Notes under the pieces: model-generated
What the model saw: the letters and a program-made list of their open reading frames with translations, nothing else
Database searches by the model: none
What the model was told of the DNA's origin: nothing
Translations under genes and position numbers: made by a program
Shown here: positions 1 to 10,917 of the stretch, in pieces
Numbering within the stretch: position 1 is the first letter of the stretch
Layout of the letters: each line of letters starts with the position of its first letter
DNA from: Xiphophorus maculatus
Taxonomy: Eukaryota > Chordata > Actinopteri > Cyprinodontiformes > Poeciliidae
Assembly (NCBI RefSeq): GCF_002775205.1
Contig: NC_036457.1
Coordinates: forward strand, 4,449,650 to 4,513,649
Reading direction: 5' to 3'
DNA: 64,000 nt

Positions 1-489
1 CCTGGAATTTTCTGAATTTCAAAAGTAGAAATTTTTCAGTTTCGGAAATTTGGAAGTTTTGAAACAGAATTTTTTTTTCTAGAAGATATCTGACTTTTCT
101 TCCAGCACATTTTTGACTTCCAAAAGTCAGAAATGTCCTTGTTGTTTTTTTATTTAATAAAATTTCTGAGATGTCTTGGCTTGTCCGTTTCTCCTCTGGG
201 TGCAACACGCCGTCGTCTTTTTGGACGAAGGCCTAGTTAAATCATTTAGATGGAAGAGAACTCTACCAGCATGTTGGTCTGGACAGAGCAGCCAAACCCA
301 AACCTTCTCATCTTCGTTCCGGATCCTGCAAATCCTCCATCAGGAACGAGGAGAGAGAAAACCAAAACAGGAGCATTATTTCAGCCTGAAACGGCATTAC
401 CGACCACCGACACCCACAGAAGTGACGTTTCAGGTTGGGAGAAATAACGCCGCCCTCTCTTTTCTGTGTGTCCGTGTCACTTCCTGCAG
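1..489. other. Upstream / probable intronic sequence before the first supported tnfaip2 exon
   Basis: The first 130 bases are AT-rich, with repeated short words such as AAATTT and CAAAAGT. I see no convincing exon. An open frame at 250-447 could be spliced at 433/434 in the phase required by the next exon, but that would leave an intron of only 56 bases and it has no family resemblance. The true 5' exons of the tnfaip2-like gene are therefore probably outside the window. Confidence 0.5.
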
Positions 490-3400
490 ACAACCAGCCG
501 GACGGCGGCCATGAGGAGGAAGAAGAGGAGCAGCAGGAGGAAGAGCGACTGGATGACCTCACCAGGAAGCTGATCCTCAGGGAGGAAGAGCTCTTCACCC
601 AGGACTGCCGCAGTGAGGAAGAGGAGGACCTACTGCTGAAGGACTTTGAGTCTCTGAGCGTCCGGGTCTGGATGGCCGTCCACAGCAGCTTCGACGCCAC
701 GGCGCCCCCTGCTGGACGTCCGGACGTCCTGAGGAGCGCCGTGGACGCTGTCCTGCAGCAGGAGACGCAGGACCAGCGCTGGACAGAGAGTCCCGCGGAC
801 AGCGCCCCCGTCTGGCGACCGCTGAGGTGGCTGAGGACGCACAACCAGCTGCTGCAGAAAATGGTGGAAAAGCGACTGAAGGACGCAGGAGAGGACGAGA
901 CAGGAGACACTGGACAGCTGTCCTCTATCACCAAGAGACAGGTGATGATGGATGGATGATGGATGGATGGATGGATGGATGGATGGATGGATGGATGGAT
1001 GATGGATGGATGGATGGATGGATGGATGGATGGATGGATGGATGGATGAACAACTCTCTGCTGATGTTTCCTTAATTTCAGCTTCCAGCCAATCAGAGAG
1101 CAGATGTGAGTTGATTTGTGCTCACCAACGATCTTTACCCATCAACAGAACGACATCATCAGCATCATTCTGTAGTTTATTTCTTCATGTTTTCTCTTTT
1201 TATCTTTGATATTTATGTTACTTGAGTTTTTCATTCCTTCAACTTTACTAACTGATCTGTCCCTTCTTTGGATTTCCTCGCCCCCCAGGAGATCCCCCAG
1301 CCTCAGGTTTGGTAGCCATGTTGAAGCAGACCTTTAGAACAGCAGCAGCCTCTCTGATCCTCTCCGTCGTGTTTCACCTGTCCAGGTGTTCCGCCTGGGG
1401 AAGCGTGTGAAGGAGGACCTGCTGATGGCGGCGGTGGCGGTGAGGGACTGCTACCCGCCCAGGATGGACATCCTGAACATCTACGGCGGACTCTACCACC
1501 AGGCCTTCAGCGCCCACCTGGCCCAGCTCTCCTCCTCCGAACTGGACCTGGACGACTGCAGCTACCTGCTGTTCTGGGTCAACCACTACTATCCTGAGTC
1601 AGTTTCCATGGCAACCGTTCACGCTGTCGCCTTCAAATGAGGCTTCATTTGTTTCCTGGACATAGTCTTTTTAATATTGGTATTGTAACTAAACCGGTAG
1701 CTGTGCTAACCCTAAAATGCTAATCAAAAACAATAGTTCACTAAACAGAAAAGCTTTAAGTCAAAACCCAAAATTTCAACCCAGATGTCAAACAAAACTG
1801 AACTGAAAGGAATCAGAATTTATTCAGGAAGTTGCTCTCAGAGTCTTCAGAAGTTTTTGAGTCGTTTCCTTCAGTGGTTCTTGGTGCAGCGCCCCCACAG
1901 GCCAGGAGGGGAACAGGTTGGTTTGACTCAGAGAACCACAGCAGCTGGAGGTGGAGCAGATGGTGGAGTTCTGGTTCAACAATTAAACCAAGTCTATCGG
2001 AGTATCAGGAGGAAAACACCTGCAGTCCTCAGAGACGTCAGTTTGTTGATTTTAAACCAAAGAGGCGCCAGAACTAAGATCACATCCTGACTTAACTTGT
2101 TGGTCTTCAGTCAGATTTCAGTTTAATCTTTTAGATTCTGCTGTTAGTCACTTCTGTTCTTGGTGTCATGAGATGAACTGAATGTAATTATAAGTTTCCC
2201 CAGGCTCTTCTCTAGAAATAACAACAGAATAAACAAGTTTGTTCAGGTCACATGTTGCAGCATCTGACTCCCATCATTACGAGTTTAGGAACCTTCTGAT
2301 TTTTGTTCCCTGTTTTATTTTGGAGCGTTTTGGTGGCTCAGAGCTCAGCCGTCCGTTTGTTGGGCGTCGGCTGTCTGTGTGTGTGGAATCCCATTGGGTC
2401 GGTAACATCCTGATTTCTGTCAGGACTGGATTTGTTTTTGCCCTGAGTCACTCGGCTCTCCGTGGGTCTTCCTGCTTCACAGCGACCTTGGTGTTTGGGC
2501 TTGAGTGAACTTATTTATGACTTCCTCTCTTTGGCTCAGGAAATTTCCCTGCTTGATGATTTTTAAAGTGCAAGGTGACATTTTTAGGCTCTTTACGTGG
2601 AAAAACTGAAACAGTTTATGTCAATTATTAATTAAGCTAAGTTAGCCTAACTGACGACAGTAGAGCTTCAGTCAGGAAGCATCCAGGAGATTTTAAACTA
2701 TTCTAGGCCTGAATAAAAGTAAATTGCTACATAACACCGAGTTATATAGCAAACTTAAAGTTTACAGAACAGCCAAGTAAATTAGCACTTTAAAATTTAT
2801 CCTGAAAAATTCATTTATGGGGAGCTAAGTGTGCTAAACGTTTTCAAAGTTAGAAAAAACACTAAAGCACTAAAAAAACAAATCAATTTAAGGGAAATTA
2901 AGTATGCTAAACATTTCTAAAGTTATCAAAAGAGCTAAACAAAATATTAGCTGTGCTATTAGCGCCTTAGCGTATTTAGCAGAAGGGTTCCCACCACCAG
3001 AGATTAGTTTTTTGTCTTGGAAGGACGCAGTCCACCAGGAAAACGTCCCATCCATGGCATGAAGTTGTGGTAAAACTAATCTAGGAGAAGCTAAGTTGGT
3101 TAGCCTCCCCAGTGCTAAATGTTAGCAGAAAATTAATGAGCTAAACCAAAAATTAGCTCTACTATCAGCACATTAGCAGACGTGTACCCACCACTGCATC
3201 CATGCAATTTAGTAATTTATAATTTATCTGGAAAAAGAAGATAACTGCTCTATGTGTTTAAAAGTTAGCAAAAGCACTGAAGCGCTAAAATATGAGCTCC
3301 ACTTAACAGTAGCTTTAGCTTTGTCGATGCTTCGTCCAGTTAAACACAGAAGCTCTGAGCAACGAAAACTTTCTATGGAATAGAAAATATATTTAGTTAA

Positions 3401-6400
3401 AGGCAGCAGTGACTTTAACGATGTTTTCTGTAAATAAAAACAACCAAACAGAAGCAGAGTGAAGCAACAAACCAAAAATGTTTAAATGTTTATGATGTTT
3501 TTGTGCAGAACTTTGTTTTATCTTAATGTTGTGAGTTTGTTGTTGGATCCCTGCAGTGAAATCCTGCAACAAAAAGAGCTGGACGGGATCAAGACGGCCT
3601 GTCTGGGTTCTCTGCTGCTGCCGGACACTCTGAGGCGACTGGAGGAACAATTCATGAGCCACAGACAGGTAAACAACAGACAGGTAAACAACAGACAGGT
3701 AAACAACAGACAGGTAAAGACAAAGACAGGTCAACAACAGACAGGTAAAGATAAAGATAGGTAAACAACAGACAGGTAAAGACAAAGATAGGTAAAGACA
3801 AAGACAGGTAAAGACAAAGACAGGTCAACAACAGACAGGTAAAGACAAAGACAGGTAAACAACAGACAGGTAAAGACAAAGACAGGTAAACAACAGACAG
3901 GTCAACAACAGACAGGTAAAGATAAAGATAGGTAAACAACAGACAGGTAAAGACAAAGATAGGTAAAGACAAAGACAGGTCAACAACAGACAGGTAAAGA
4001 CAAAGACAGGTAAACAACAGACAGGTAAAGATAAAGACAGGTAAACAACAGACAGGTCAACAACAGACAGGTAAAGATAAAGATAGGTAAACAACAGACA
4101 GGTAAAGACAAAGATAGGTAAAGACAAAGACAGGTCAACAACAGACAGGTAAAGACAAAGACAGGTAAACAACAGACAGGTAAAGACAAAGACAGGTAAA
4201 CAACAGACAGGTCAACAACAGACAGGTAAAGACAAAGACAGGTCAACAACAGACAGGTAAAGACAAAGACAGGTAAACAACAGACAGGTCAACAACAGAC
4301 AGGTAAAGACAAAGACAGGTCAACAACAGACAGGTAAAGGTGTCGGCAGCAGATCGCCAGCAGGCTTCAGCTCACTGTACCGTCGTTTCAGGAAAAGGTG
4401 AAGCTGTGGCTCAGCACGGCTCTGAAGAAGGAGGAGGAGAGCTGGCTGAGTGGAAAAACGCCCGAACTGATCGACTGTTACTACTTCAGTCCGCTGGCCA
4501 TCGATGTCATCCAGGTGAGCGCAGGGACAGGTAACGCTCCTGGGCTTCGACCGGCCGTTTCTGATGAAGCTTCCTGACTGCAGGTGGTGAACAGTTCCCT
4601 GACTGAGTTCAGCTGTGCTATCAAAGACCAGAACAAGGTGCAGAGGCTTACGATTCACCTGGAGAACTTTCTCAGCAGGTAAGCCACGCCCACTGAACAC
4701 AAGAACCAATCAGGTCACAGCTGTGCTGTTTCACTAAGAAGTAAAAGGTTCGTCGTCTTTCCTTTATTCATTAATGCAGACTTTCATTTGGCAGAAGCTA
4801 ATGCTAAAGTACTTTACCAACATGCTAACTGGTATAAGCTAATGCTAAGGCGTTAAACTAACATGCTATTTAGCAGAAGCTAATGCTAAAGTACTTTACC
4901 AACATGCTAACTGGTATAAGCTTATGCTAAGGCGTTAAACTAACATGCTATTTAGCAGAAGCTAATGCTAAAGTACTTTACCAACATGCTAACTGGTATA
5001 AGATAATGCTAAGGCGTTAAACTAACATGCTATTTAGCAGATGTGAAATAGTTTAAGAATGGAAAAATTTTACGACTCTTGGCTTTTATTTTGCATCTGT
5101 TGTATTGATCTTCATGTCGACTGAGAAGACATGAACAAAGATTATGCAAAACTTTAACACAAATATTTGGAATATTGATCAAATATTGTTAAAATATAAA
5201 TTGAAAGTACCTAAAAATTTATTTTTAAGATTGTGTGGCATTAGGAATCTTTGACAGCATTCAAACAGGAAGTGACATTCAGCACAAGTCAGGAATTGAA
5301 CCATTTACCTCCACCCCACTCACCACTTCTGAAGAAAAATCTAATTTAAGAAGTCTATATTTAGAGGAATTATTTCAATCTGTGCTTCAGTTTTTCTGGT
5401 CATTTCATTCTTTTATGTGTTTGTGTTGCAGCTACAGGAAGAGCGTGGAGGACCTGGTGAAGGCGAACCCCAGCAACCTGCATCCAGTGCTAAAAGCTAC
5501 GCTGGTCTGTGAGCAGCAGCTCAGGTGAGCTCACACCTGCATCACGACTAGAGCTGCAGGAAATCTGCCCCAAAGCATTCTGGGAACTGTCACAGCTAAG
5601 CAGCTCCTCTCCTGTCCTCAGAGATTACATATCTGGTCAAGCTGAAGGTTTAGCTGAAGATCAGAAGCGCCGATGTCTGGATACGCTCTCTGCTCTCAGG
5701 GATTGTTGCTACCAGTATTTTATCTTCCCTCTTCACGGCAAGATCAAGGTCAATACTGTCTCTACTCAGAGAAACCTAAAAACGCTGCTGTGCTAATTAT
5801 GTACATTAAATCCACTAACATGCTAAACCAACACAGCATTTAGCAGAAGCTAATGCTAAAGAGCTACAACAACATGGTATGTAGAGGAAGCTAATGCAAA
5901 AATGCTAAGCTAATATGGTATATAATGGAAGCTATGTGCTACACATTTTCAAAATGTGCAAAAACAATAATATGCTAAATTAATAATTTGTTCCTCTGTT
6001 AGCACATTAGCAGAACTGCAAACGCCATCGCTATGGCAACTAGCAGAAGTTCTGCAGGTGAATAAAATGACAGAAATATGAGATATGACCGATGATCTGG
6101 AACAGTAAACATTTTCTGCTTCAGTGGAACATCTTGTTCTGTTAGCAGGACAAACGTCTCTTTCGTTTTGATGTTTAGGTCTTCTTAAGTCCACTGTGGA
6201 CGTCCGCCTGGGTGGACGGCTCACTTCCTGTCATCGACCAGCTGCTGAGCTTTCTCAACCAACAACTGGCCGACCTGTCGGACCTGAAACCAGCCTGCAA
6301 ACAGGTGAGACACCACCATCCTACACCTGTCTGCCTGCCTACCTGTCCAGCTGACCGCCCACGTCTCTCAGCCTCTGGTCTGCGACCTCCACCAAGACCT

Positions 6401-9400
6401 GGCCGCTCAGTACGTGAAGAAGACGATGAAGACCAGGGTGAAGAACCGACAGCAGCAGGTGGCCGGGTCCGAACGGATGGTGGAAGACGCCAAGAAGATG
6501 GACGGCTTCTTCAGAGAGGAGGTGAGACACGTAGCGACACGCTAAACCACAAGCTAACGCATCAGGCTAATGTATTAGGCTAACGTATCAGGCTAACGCA
6601 TCAGGCTAAGGTATACCAGCAAGTTAACATCAGATGCTTTATTATTCTTTAGCTTCTTTATGTGTGTAGCATACCTGCTAACATTAGCATCATTTGTAAT
6701 TAGCTTATATCATATCAGGGTTATTATGGCTGATTTTAACCTTAGATTAGCAGCAAACTAAAAACAATATTTGGATTTTGAAAAACAAAGTGGCATTTAA
6801 TTCAGCTTTATTTTATTTTTATTGATCGATTAGGACAGTGAACATTAATCATCATTTCCACAGTTCATGGAGCAAAGATAGATGAAAAAATAAACATTTA
6901 CACCAGAAATAACTAACAGACAGACAGAGTAGAAATTCAGCTGTATTTTGTCAGTAGTACTCAGTACTGGTCAGTAGTACTCAGTACTTACTCAGTAGTA
7001 CTCAGTACTCGTCAGTAGTACTCAGTACTGGTCAGTAGTACTCAGTACTTACTCAGTAGTACTCAGTACTCGTCAGTAGTACTCAGTACTGGTCAGTAGT
7101 ACTCAGTACTCGTCAGTAGTACTCAGTACTCGTCAGTAGTACTCAGTACTCGTCAGTAGTACTCAGTACTGGTCAGTAGTACTCAGTACTTACTCAGTAG
7201 TACTCAGTACTCGTCAGTAGTGCTCAGTACTGGTCAGTAGTACTCAGTACTCGTCAGTAGTACTCAGTACTCGTCAGTAGTACTCAGTACTTACTCAGTA
7301 CTCCTCAGTAGTACTCAGTACTCGTCAGTAGTACTCAGTACTGGTCAGTAGTACTCAGTACTCGTCAGTAGTACTCAGTACTCGTCAGTAGTACTCAGTA
7401 CTTACTCAGTACTCCTCAGTAGTACTCAGTACTGGTCAGTAGTACTCAGTACTGGTCAGTAGTACTCAGTACTGGTCAGTAGTACTCAGTACTCGTCAGT
7501 AGTACTCAGTACTCGTCAGTAGTACTCAGTACTTACTCAGTACTCCTCAGTAGTACTCAGTACTCGTCAGTAGTACTCAGTACTTACTCAGTACTTGTCA
7601 GTAGTAGTCAGTACTCGTCAGTAGTACTCAGTACTTGTCAGTAGTACTCAGTACTCCTCAGTAGTACTCAGTACTCGTCAGTAGTACTCAGTACTTACTC
7701 AGTACTTGTCAGTAGTACTCAGTACTCGTCAGTAGTACTCAGTACTTACTCAGTACTCGTCGTGGTGTCTCAGGGCTGCAGTTCGGCGCCGTGGCTCTCT
7801 GAAACGCTCTGCAGCGTCGCTGAGATTCTCCGTCTGCAGGATCCAGCCAGCGTTCACCTGGAGGTCGTCGATCTGGCCCGAAGGTTCCCGGACTTCAGGT
7901 ACCGCCCACAGAGGAGGAGTAACTAGTTACATTTACTCAGTTACATTTACTGGAGGAATTGTTTCTTCAAAAATATATTTTTAGGAGTATTTCTACTACG
8001 CTGTACCTGAGTAATTTCATTTTGAAGTATAATTTATATATTTATATAATTATTATTTTTTTATTATTATTTATATATTTATAATTTATAACTGTAGTAA
8101 ACTTCTGGATTTTCTTCCCACTGAATGAAAAACAAAAATGTTTTAACCAGAAACTCAAACCTGCAGCTTCTGATAAAGTTTCAGAAGGTTTTTATTGACA
8201 GAAACTTCTTTTACCTGATTTTATTTTTGTTACTTATATAAATTATCGTCATTTTTGTAATTAAAACACCAAAATTTACACTTAATTTTTTGTTTTTTCA
8301 TATGATGATGTAATTTTAAAATATTAAATGATTGATCATTTGATCAGTTACTCAGTACTTTAGTAACTTTTTACCAAATACTTTCTCTTACTTGAGTAAT
8401 TTGTTGGATGGAAACTTTTTACTTTTACTTGGGTAAAACTAAGTTGGAGTAGCTGAACTCTGAGCAGGTTTTGGATCCTGTGTCCAGCTTGACATTTTGC
8501 TGAGTCATTTTGCTGAGTCATTTCTGCTGAGTCGCTGTCCATCGTTTCGGAGCAAAGCGTTTGTCCTCTGAGTCGCTCTGCAGCAGAAAGGAAGCTCAGA
8601 GGATCCGGAGCGCTGAGGTTTAACTCTGACGTGAAGCGACCGCAGCTGATGATCGTAGATGTTCGGTTTCGTCACAAGGAACAATGGCTTTCTGTTTCCC
8701 AATGCATGCTGGGTAAATCGTCAACTGTTTCATGTGGATAAGAAAGAACTTAGTCTCCCACCGCAGAGAGACACTGTTGGGAAAATTAAGCAACGCTGAG
8801 CAATCTGAGCAACGCTGAGCAATCTGAACAACGCTGAGGCCTCCAGGAATCAGATGCAGATTTATTCAGTTCTAGAATCTAAATCCATTTAAAATGTTTA
8901 TATTTGGGTTTCAGAACCAAACATGGAGGAGTCACATTCAGCTTCTATGCACCACAAATCTGGCACAAACTTCCAGAAAACTGAAGCACAGCTGAAACCC
9001 TGAGATCCTTTAAATCTGGACTAAGAGCCAATCTGTTCTATCTGCTTTTTACCATAATAAATGAAACATTGACCGATATATTTGATATTAATTGATTAAT
9101 TGGATGATGGCACTCATTGGAATGTTTCTGGTTTTGTTGACTGTTTGGTGTTTTTATAATTTTGTGTTTTTATGAAGTGAAGCACTTTGAACTGCCTTGT
9201 TGCTGAAATGTACAAACTGATGGATCTTCAGTGTCGCAGTTAACAGGAAGGAGGTTCAAAACTTCCTCCTTCAGTCCAAGATCAGCTTATCTCTGCAGAT
9301 TGATGAGTGTGTGAAGATTTGTTGGTCTGTGTTTTTTTTAACCCCTCCAGGGGGTCTTTTTGTGGGCTCTAGAGTCCCTTTTTCATGAAGTAGGCTGACA

Positions 9401-10917
9401 GGAAAGGGGGAAGGAGAGGGGGGAAGACATGCGGCAAACGTCGCCGGGTCCGGGAGTCGAACCCGCGACGGCTGCGTCGAGGACTCGAGGCCTCCAAATG
9501 TGGGTCGTTCTATCCCCTACACCACCACGGCACGCCCCGGTTTGTGTCTGTTTAGCAGGCTGACACAGTGTTAGCATGTTAGCATGAGGTTAGCCTCTTG
9601 GTGCAGAGCGCAGTTAGCGCTGGCTGAACATTAGCCATGTTTCTCATGCAAGTTTGAGCGAACTTTCAAAATGTCACCAAAAAGCCAAAAAGTCAAGCAG
9701 ATATTTTTTAGACGTGTTTCCATTTCCTGATCAAATCAAGCAAATCATAATTTTGTCAGACGTCGACACAACTCTCGTTCTTGAATTAAACGTTTTGGCG
9801 CTAAGATGAGCTGCTGGGTTTTTTTGTTTTGTTTTGTGTTTTGGGTCGTGTTATAATCGGTTTATTTCACAAAACTCCAATGGAAAGACTTTTTTCGCAC
9901 ATGATCAACAGCCGGATGTTGCCGCTAGCGCAAACCACGAAGAAGAAGAAGAAGACAGGAAGTGGTAGGAAGATGACGGCGCTGCGTGTTTTTAATTTAT
10001 CATGTGAACAAACTTATTCACAAGTGACTCTAATTTCATTTCTTATTTAATGGAAACACAGCAAATTGTGAAATTGTGTTTTTTCCACACTAGTGGAATA
10101 TCAACAATGCTTTCCGAGTATTTGTTATGGAAACGCAGCTTTAGACGCTCTAGCTGCTCTGCATGTCCTTAACAACATGTTTCTGTAATAAATCATCTTT
10201 CCTGCTGCCACACCTGGTGTCAGGTGTGGCAGCTTGTTCTGCTGCAACCCGAGTCCTCCCGGTTCCGGTGGGAAGGGCGGGTCCGCTCCGGCCAGAGGAA
10301 AAGTACTGAGTGGCACCGGGTGGGGATCAGGTTCTGGAAGCTTCCAGCCGTCTGGTTTACCTGCTCAGGTGTCGAACCAGATCTAGAGCAGCTAGAGACG
10401 AACCAGATCTAGAGCATACGCACCTGGTTGTCAGATGAGGGTCAGAAAACACAAATTGTTTCCTCCTCCCATTTCTGGCCACAACTGCAGATTTTTGGGC
10501 ATTTAGTCAGAAAAATGAACCGAAAACACTGAGATCCTTCTGGCAGAAGAACCCGAGCCGAGTGTCTGAAGTCAGGGTGAATTAGTCAAACTTCCAGGGA
10601 GAAGAAAATATTAAGTTCAACTAAACAGAACAAAGTGAAGAAGCACATAGAAAACATGAGAAATATTTTTTAAAAGTGATTTTTTAAAATCTTTTTTTTG
10701 ATTAATTATTTGTGTTATTGTCGTCAGCGGCGCTCACGTCTCGGCGTTGCTGTCGCTGAAGTTCGGCCTTTCGGCGGCTGACGTCCGGTCCATCAGAACC
10801 AGCGTGGAGGAGAACCGCCCCCTGGACGCCTCAGCCAATCAGAGCCCTCCGTTCTTCTCCAGCGTTAAAGTCAAATGGATCAATAACAAGATCAACCAGA
10901 TGGCGATCAAGAGTTAA
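490..10917 (+). CDS. tnfaip2: TNFAIP2-like protein (EXOC3/Sec6 superfamily), 5' end missing
   Basis: Exons, each with AG/GT borders and compatible phase: 490-941, 1289-1306 (micro-exon, less sure), 1386-1597, 3557-3668, 4392-4514, 4584-4678, 5432-5524, 5622-5748, 6179-6304, 6372-6521, 7774-7898, 10728-10917 (TAA stop at 10915). They join into about 607 codons, against about 654 in human TNFAIP2, so an N-terminal piece is missing. The first exon is acidic, with an E-run, then a helical stretch. Family-like stretches include [51 protein letters not shown] and, near the C-terminus, [15 protein letters not shown] followed by [17 protein letters not shown], which closely resembles the TNFAIP2 C-terminal Sec6 region. 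TNFAIP2 is known to drive actin-linked membrane protrusions and tunnelling nanotubes; that function is inferred from the family. EXOC3L4 is a close relative, but the downstream order mark3-ckb favours tnfaip2. The donor after 1597 is GTCAGT, weaker than consensus. Confidence 0.88.
943..1048 (+). repeat. (GGAT)n / (ATGG)n microsatellite abutting a splice donor
   Basis: Near-perfect tetranucleotide tandem of about 105 bases, with two short GATGATGG interruptions. It starts immediately after the exon ending at 941, so the 5' splice site CAG|GTGATGATGG grades straight into the repeat. Confidence 0.95.
1289..1306 (+). other. tnfaip2: Candidate 18-nt micro-exon of tnfaip2 (encodes EIPQPQ)
   Basis: An 18-nt segment lies between a C-rich tract ending in AG (1287-1288) and a GT (1307). 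It is exactly six codons in the phase shared by the flanking exons (941 ends phase 0, 1386 starts phase 0). The predicted junction ...[12 protein letters not shown] resembles the short proline-containing segment that precedes the same conserved block in mammalian TNFAIP2. Skipping it would also keep the frame, so it could be optional or spurious. Confidence 0.5.
3662..4338 (+). repeat. Minisatellite built from a 5' splice-site-like unit in a tnfaip2 intron
   Basis: About 675 bases made of roughly 15-16-base units that alternate ACAACAGACAGGTAAA, GACAAAGACAGGTAAA and GGTCAAC variants. I count about 44 occurrences of CAGGT or TAGGT, most followed by AAA. The first unit is the authentic exon end and donor (exon 3557-3668, CAG|GTAAAC). 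The array runs to about 50 bases before the next exon (4392). The minus strand stays open over long stretches only because the unit lacks stops; this is not coding. Confidence 0.95.
4791..5040 (+). repeat. 82-bp tandem repeat, about three copies
   Basis: Copies begin at 4791, 4873 and 4955 with a fourth partial start at 5037, an exact 82-base period. The unit is rich in GCTAA/TTAGC words and the copies are nearly identical. It lies in the tnfaip2 intron between exons ending 4678 and starting 5432. Confidence 0.93.
6540..6612 (+). repeat. Short tandem repeat of CATCAGGCTAACG-type units
   Basis: About five imperfect units of 13-14 bases just after the exon ending at 6521, within a tnfaip2 intron. 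Confidence 0.75.
6951..7760 (+). repeat. About 800-bp minisatellite of CAGTAGTACTCAGTACT(CG/GG/TA) units
   Basis: Around forty copies of a roughly 20-base unit with variable CG, GG or TA linkers. Each unit carries two AGTACT palindromes, so single strands could fold into many small hairpins. The array ends about 13 bases before the acceptor of exon 7774-7898, so the polypyrimidine/branch region of that acceptor is essentially repeat-derived. Confidence 0.95.
8860..9230 (+). mobile_element. L2-like LINE 3'-end fragment
   Basis: Degenerate sequence of the type that ends many fish L2/CR1-group elements: a block reading as the tail of a reverse-transcriptase ORF (CTTCTATGCACC... AACTTCCAGAAAAC... 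CTTTAAATCTGGACTAAG) followed by the characteristic GTGAAGCACTTTGAACTGCCTTGTTGCTGAAATG 3'UTR-like end. No intact ORF. It lies in the last tnfaip2 intron. Family assignment is from memory of teleost repeats. Confidence 0.6.
9330..9538 (-). mobile_element. tRNA-derived SINE, fullest copy in the window
   Basis: Read on the minus strand it has a pol III A-box-like segment (GTGGTGGTGTAGG) near 9520, a B-box-like segment (GGGTTCGACTCCC) near 9455, then a body with CTTCCCCCCTCTCC and CTGTCAG blocks and a tail with AAAAAGACCCCC. Related copies in the same orientation lie near 13305, 14100 and 40670. It is in the last tnfaip2 intron. Confidence 0.8.

Noticed and set aside
250-489. Upstream tnfaip2 exon ending at 433 in correct phase
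   Set aside because: The implied intron would be only 56 bases, and the predicted residues show no similarity to the family N-terminus.
308-934. 208-codon minus-strand frame opposite the first tnfaip2 exon
   Set aside because: It is the Ser-rich antisense shadow of an acidic coding exon, and the exon on the + strand has family resemblance.
3393-4249. Long minus-strand open frames rich in Cys-Leu-Pro-Val
   Set aside because: They are read across the splice-donor-like minisatellite; the unit lacks stops on that strand. Composition is repetitive and there is no family resemblance.
9440-9538. Possible tRNA gene on the minus strand
   Set aside because: A and B boxes are present, but the sequence does not fold as a full cloverleaf by eye and is continuous with a SINE body seen in other copies.
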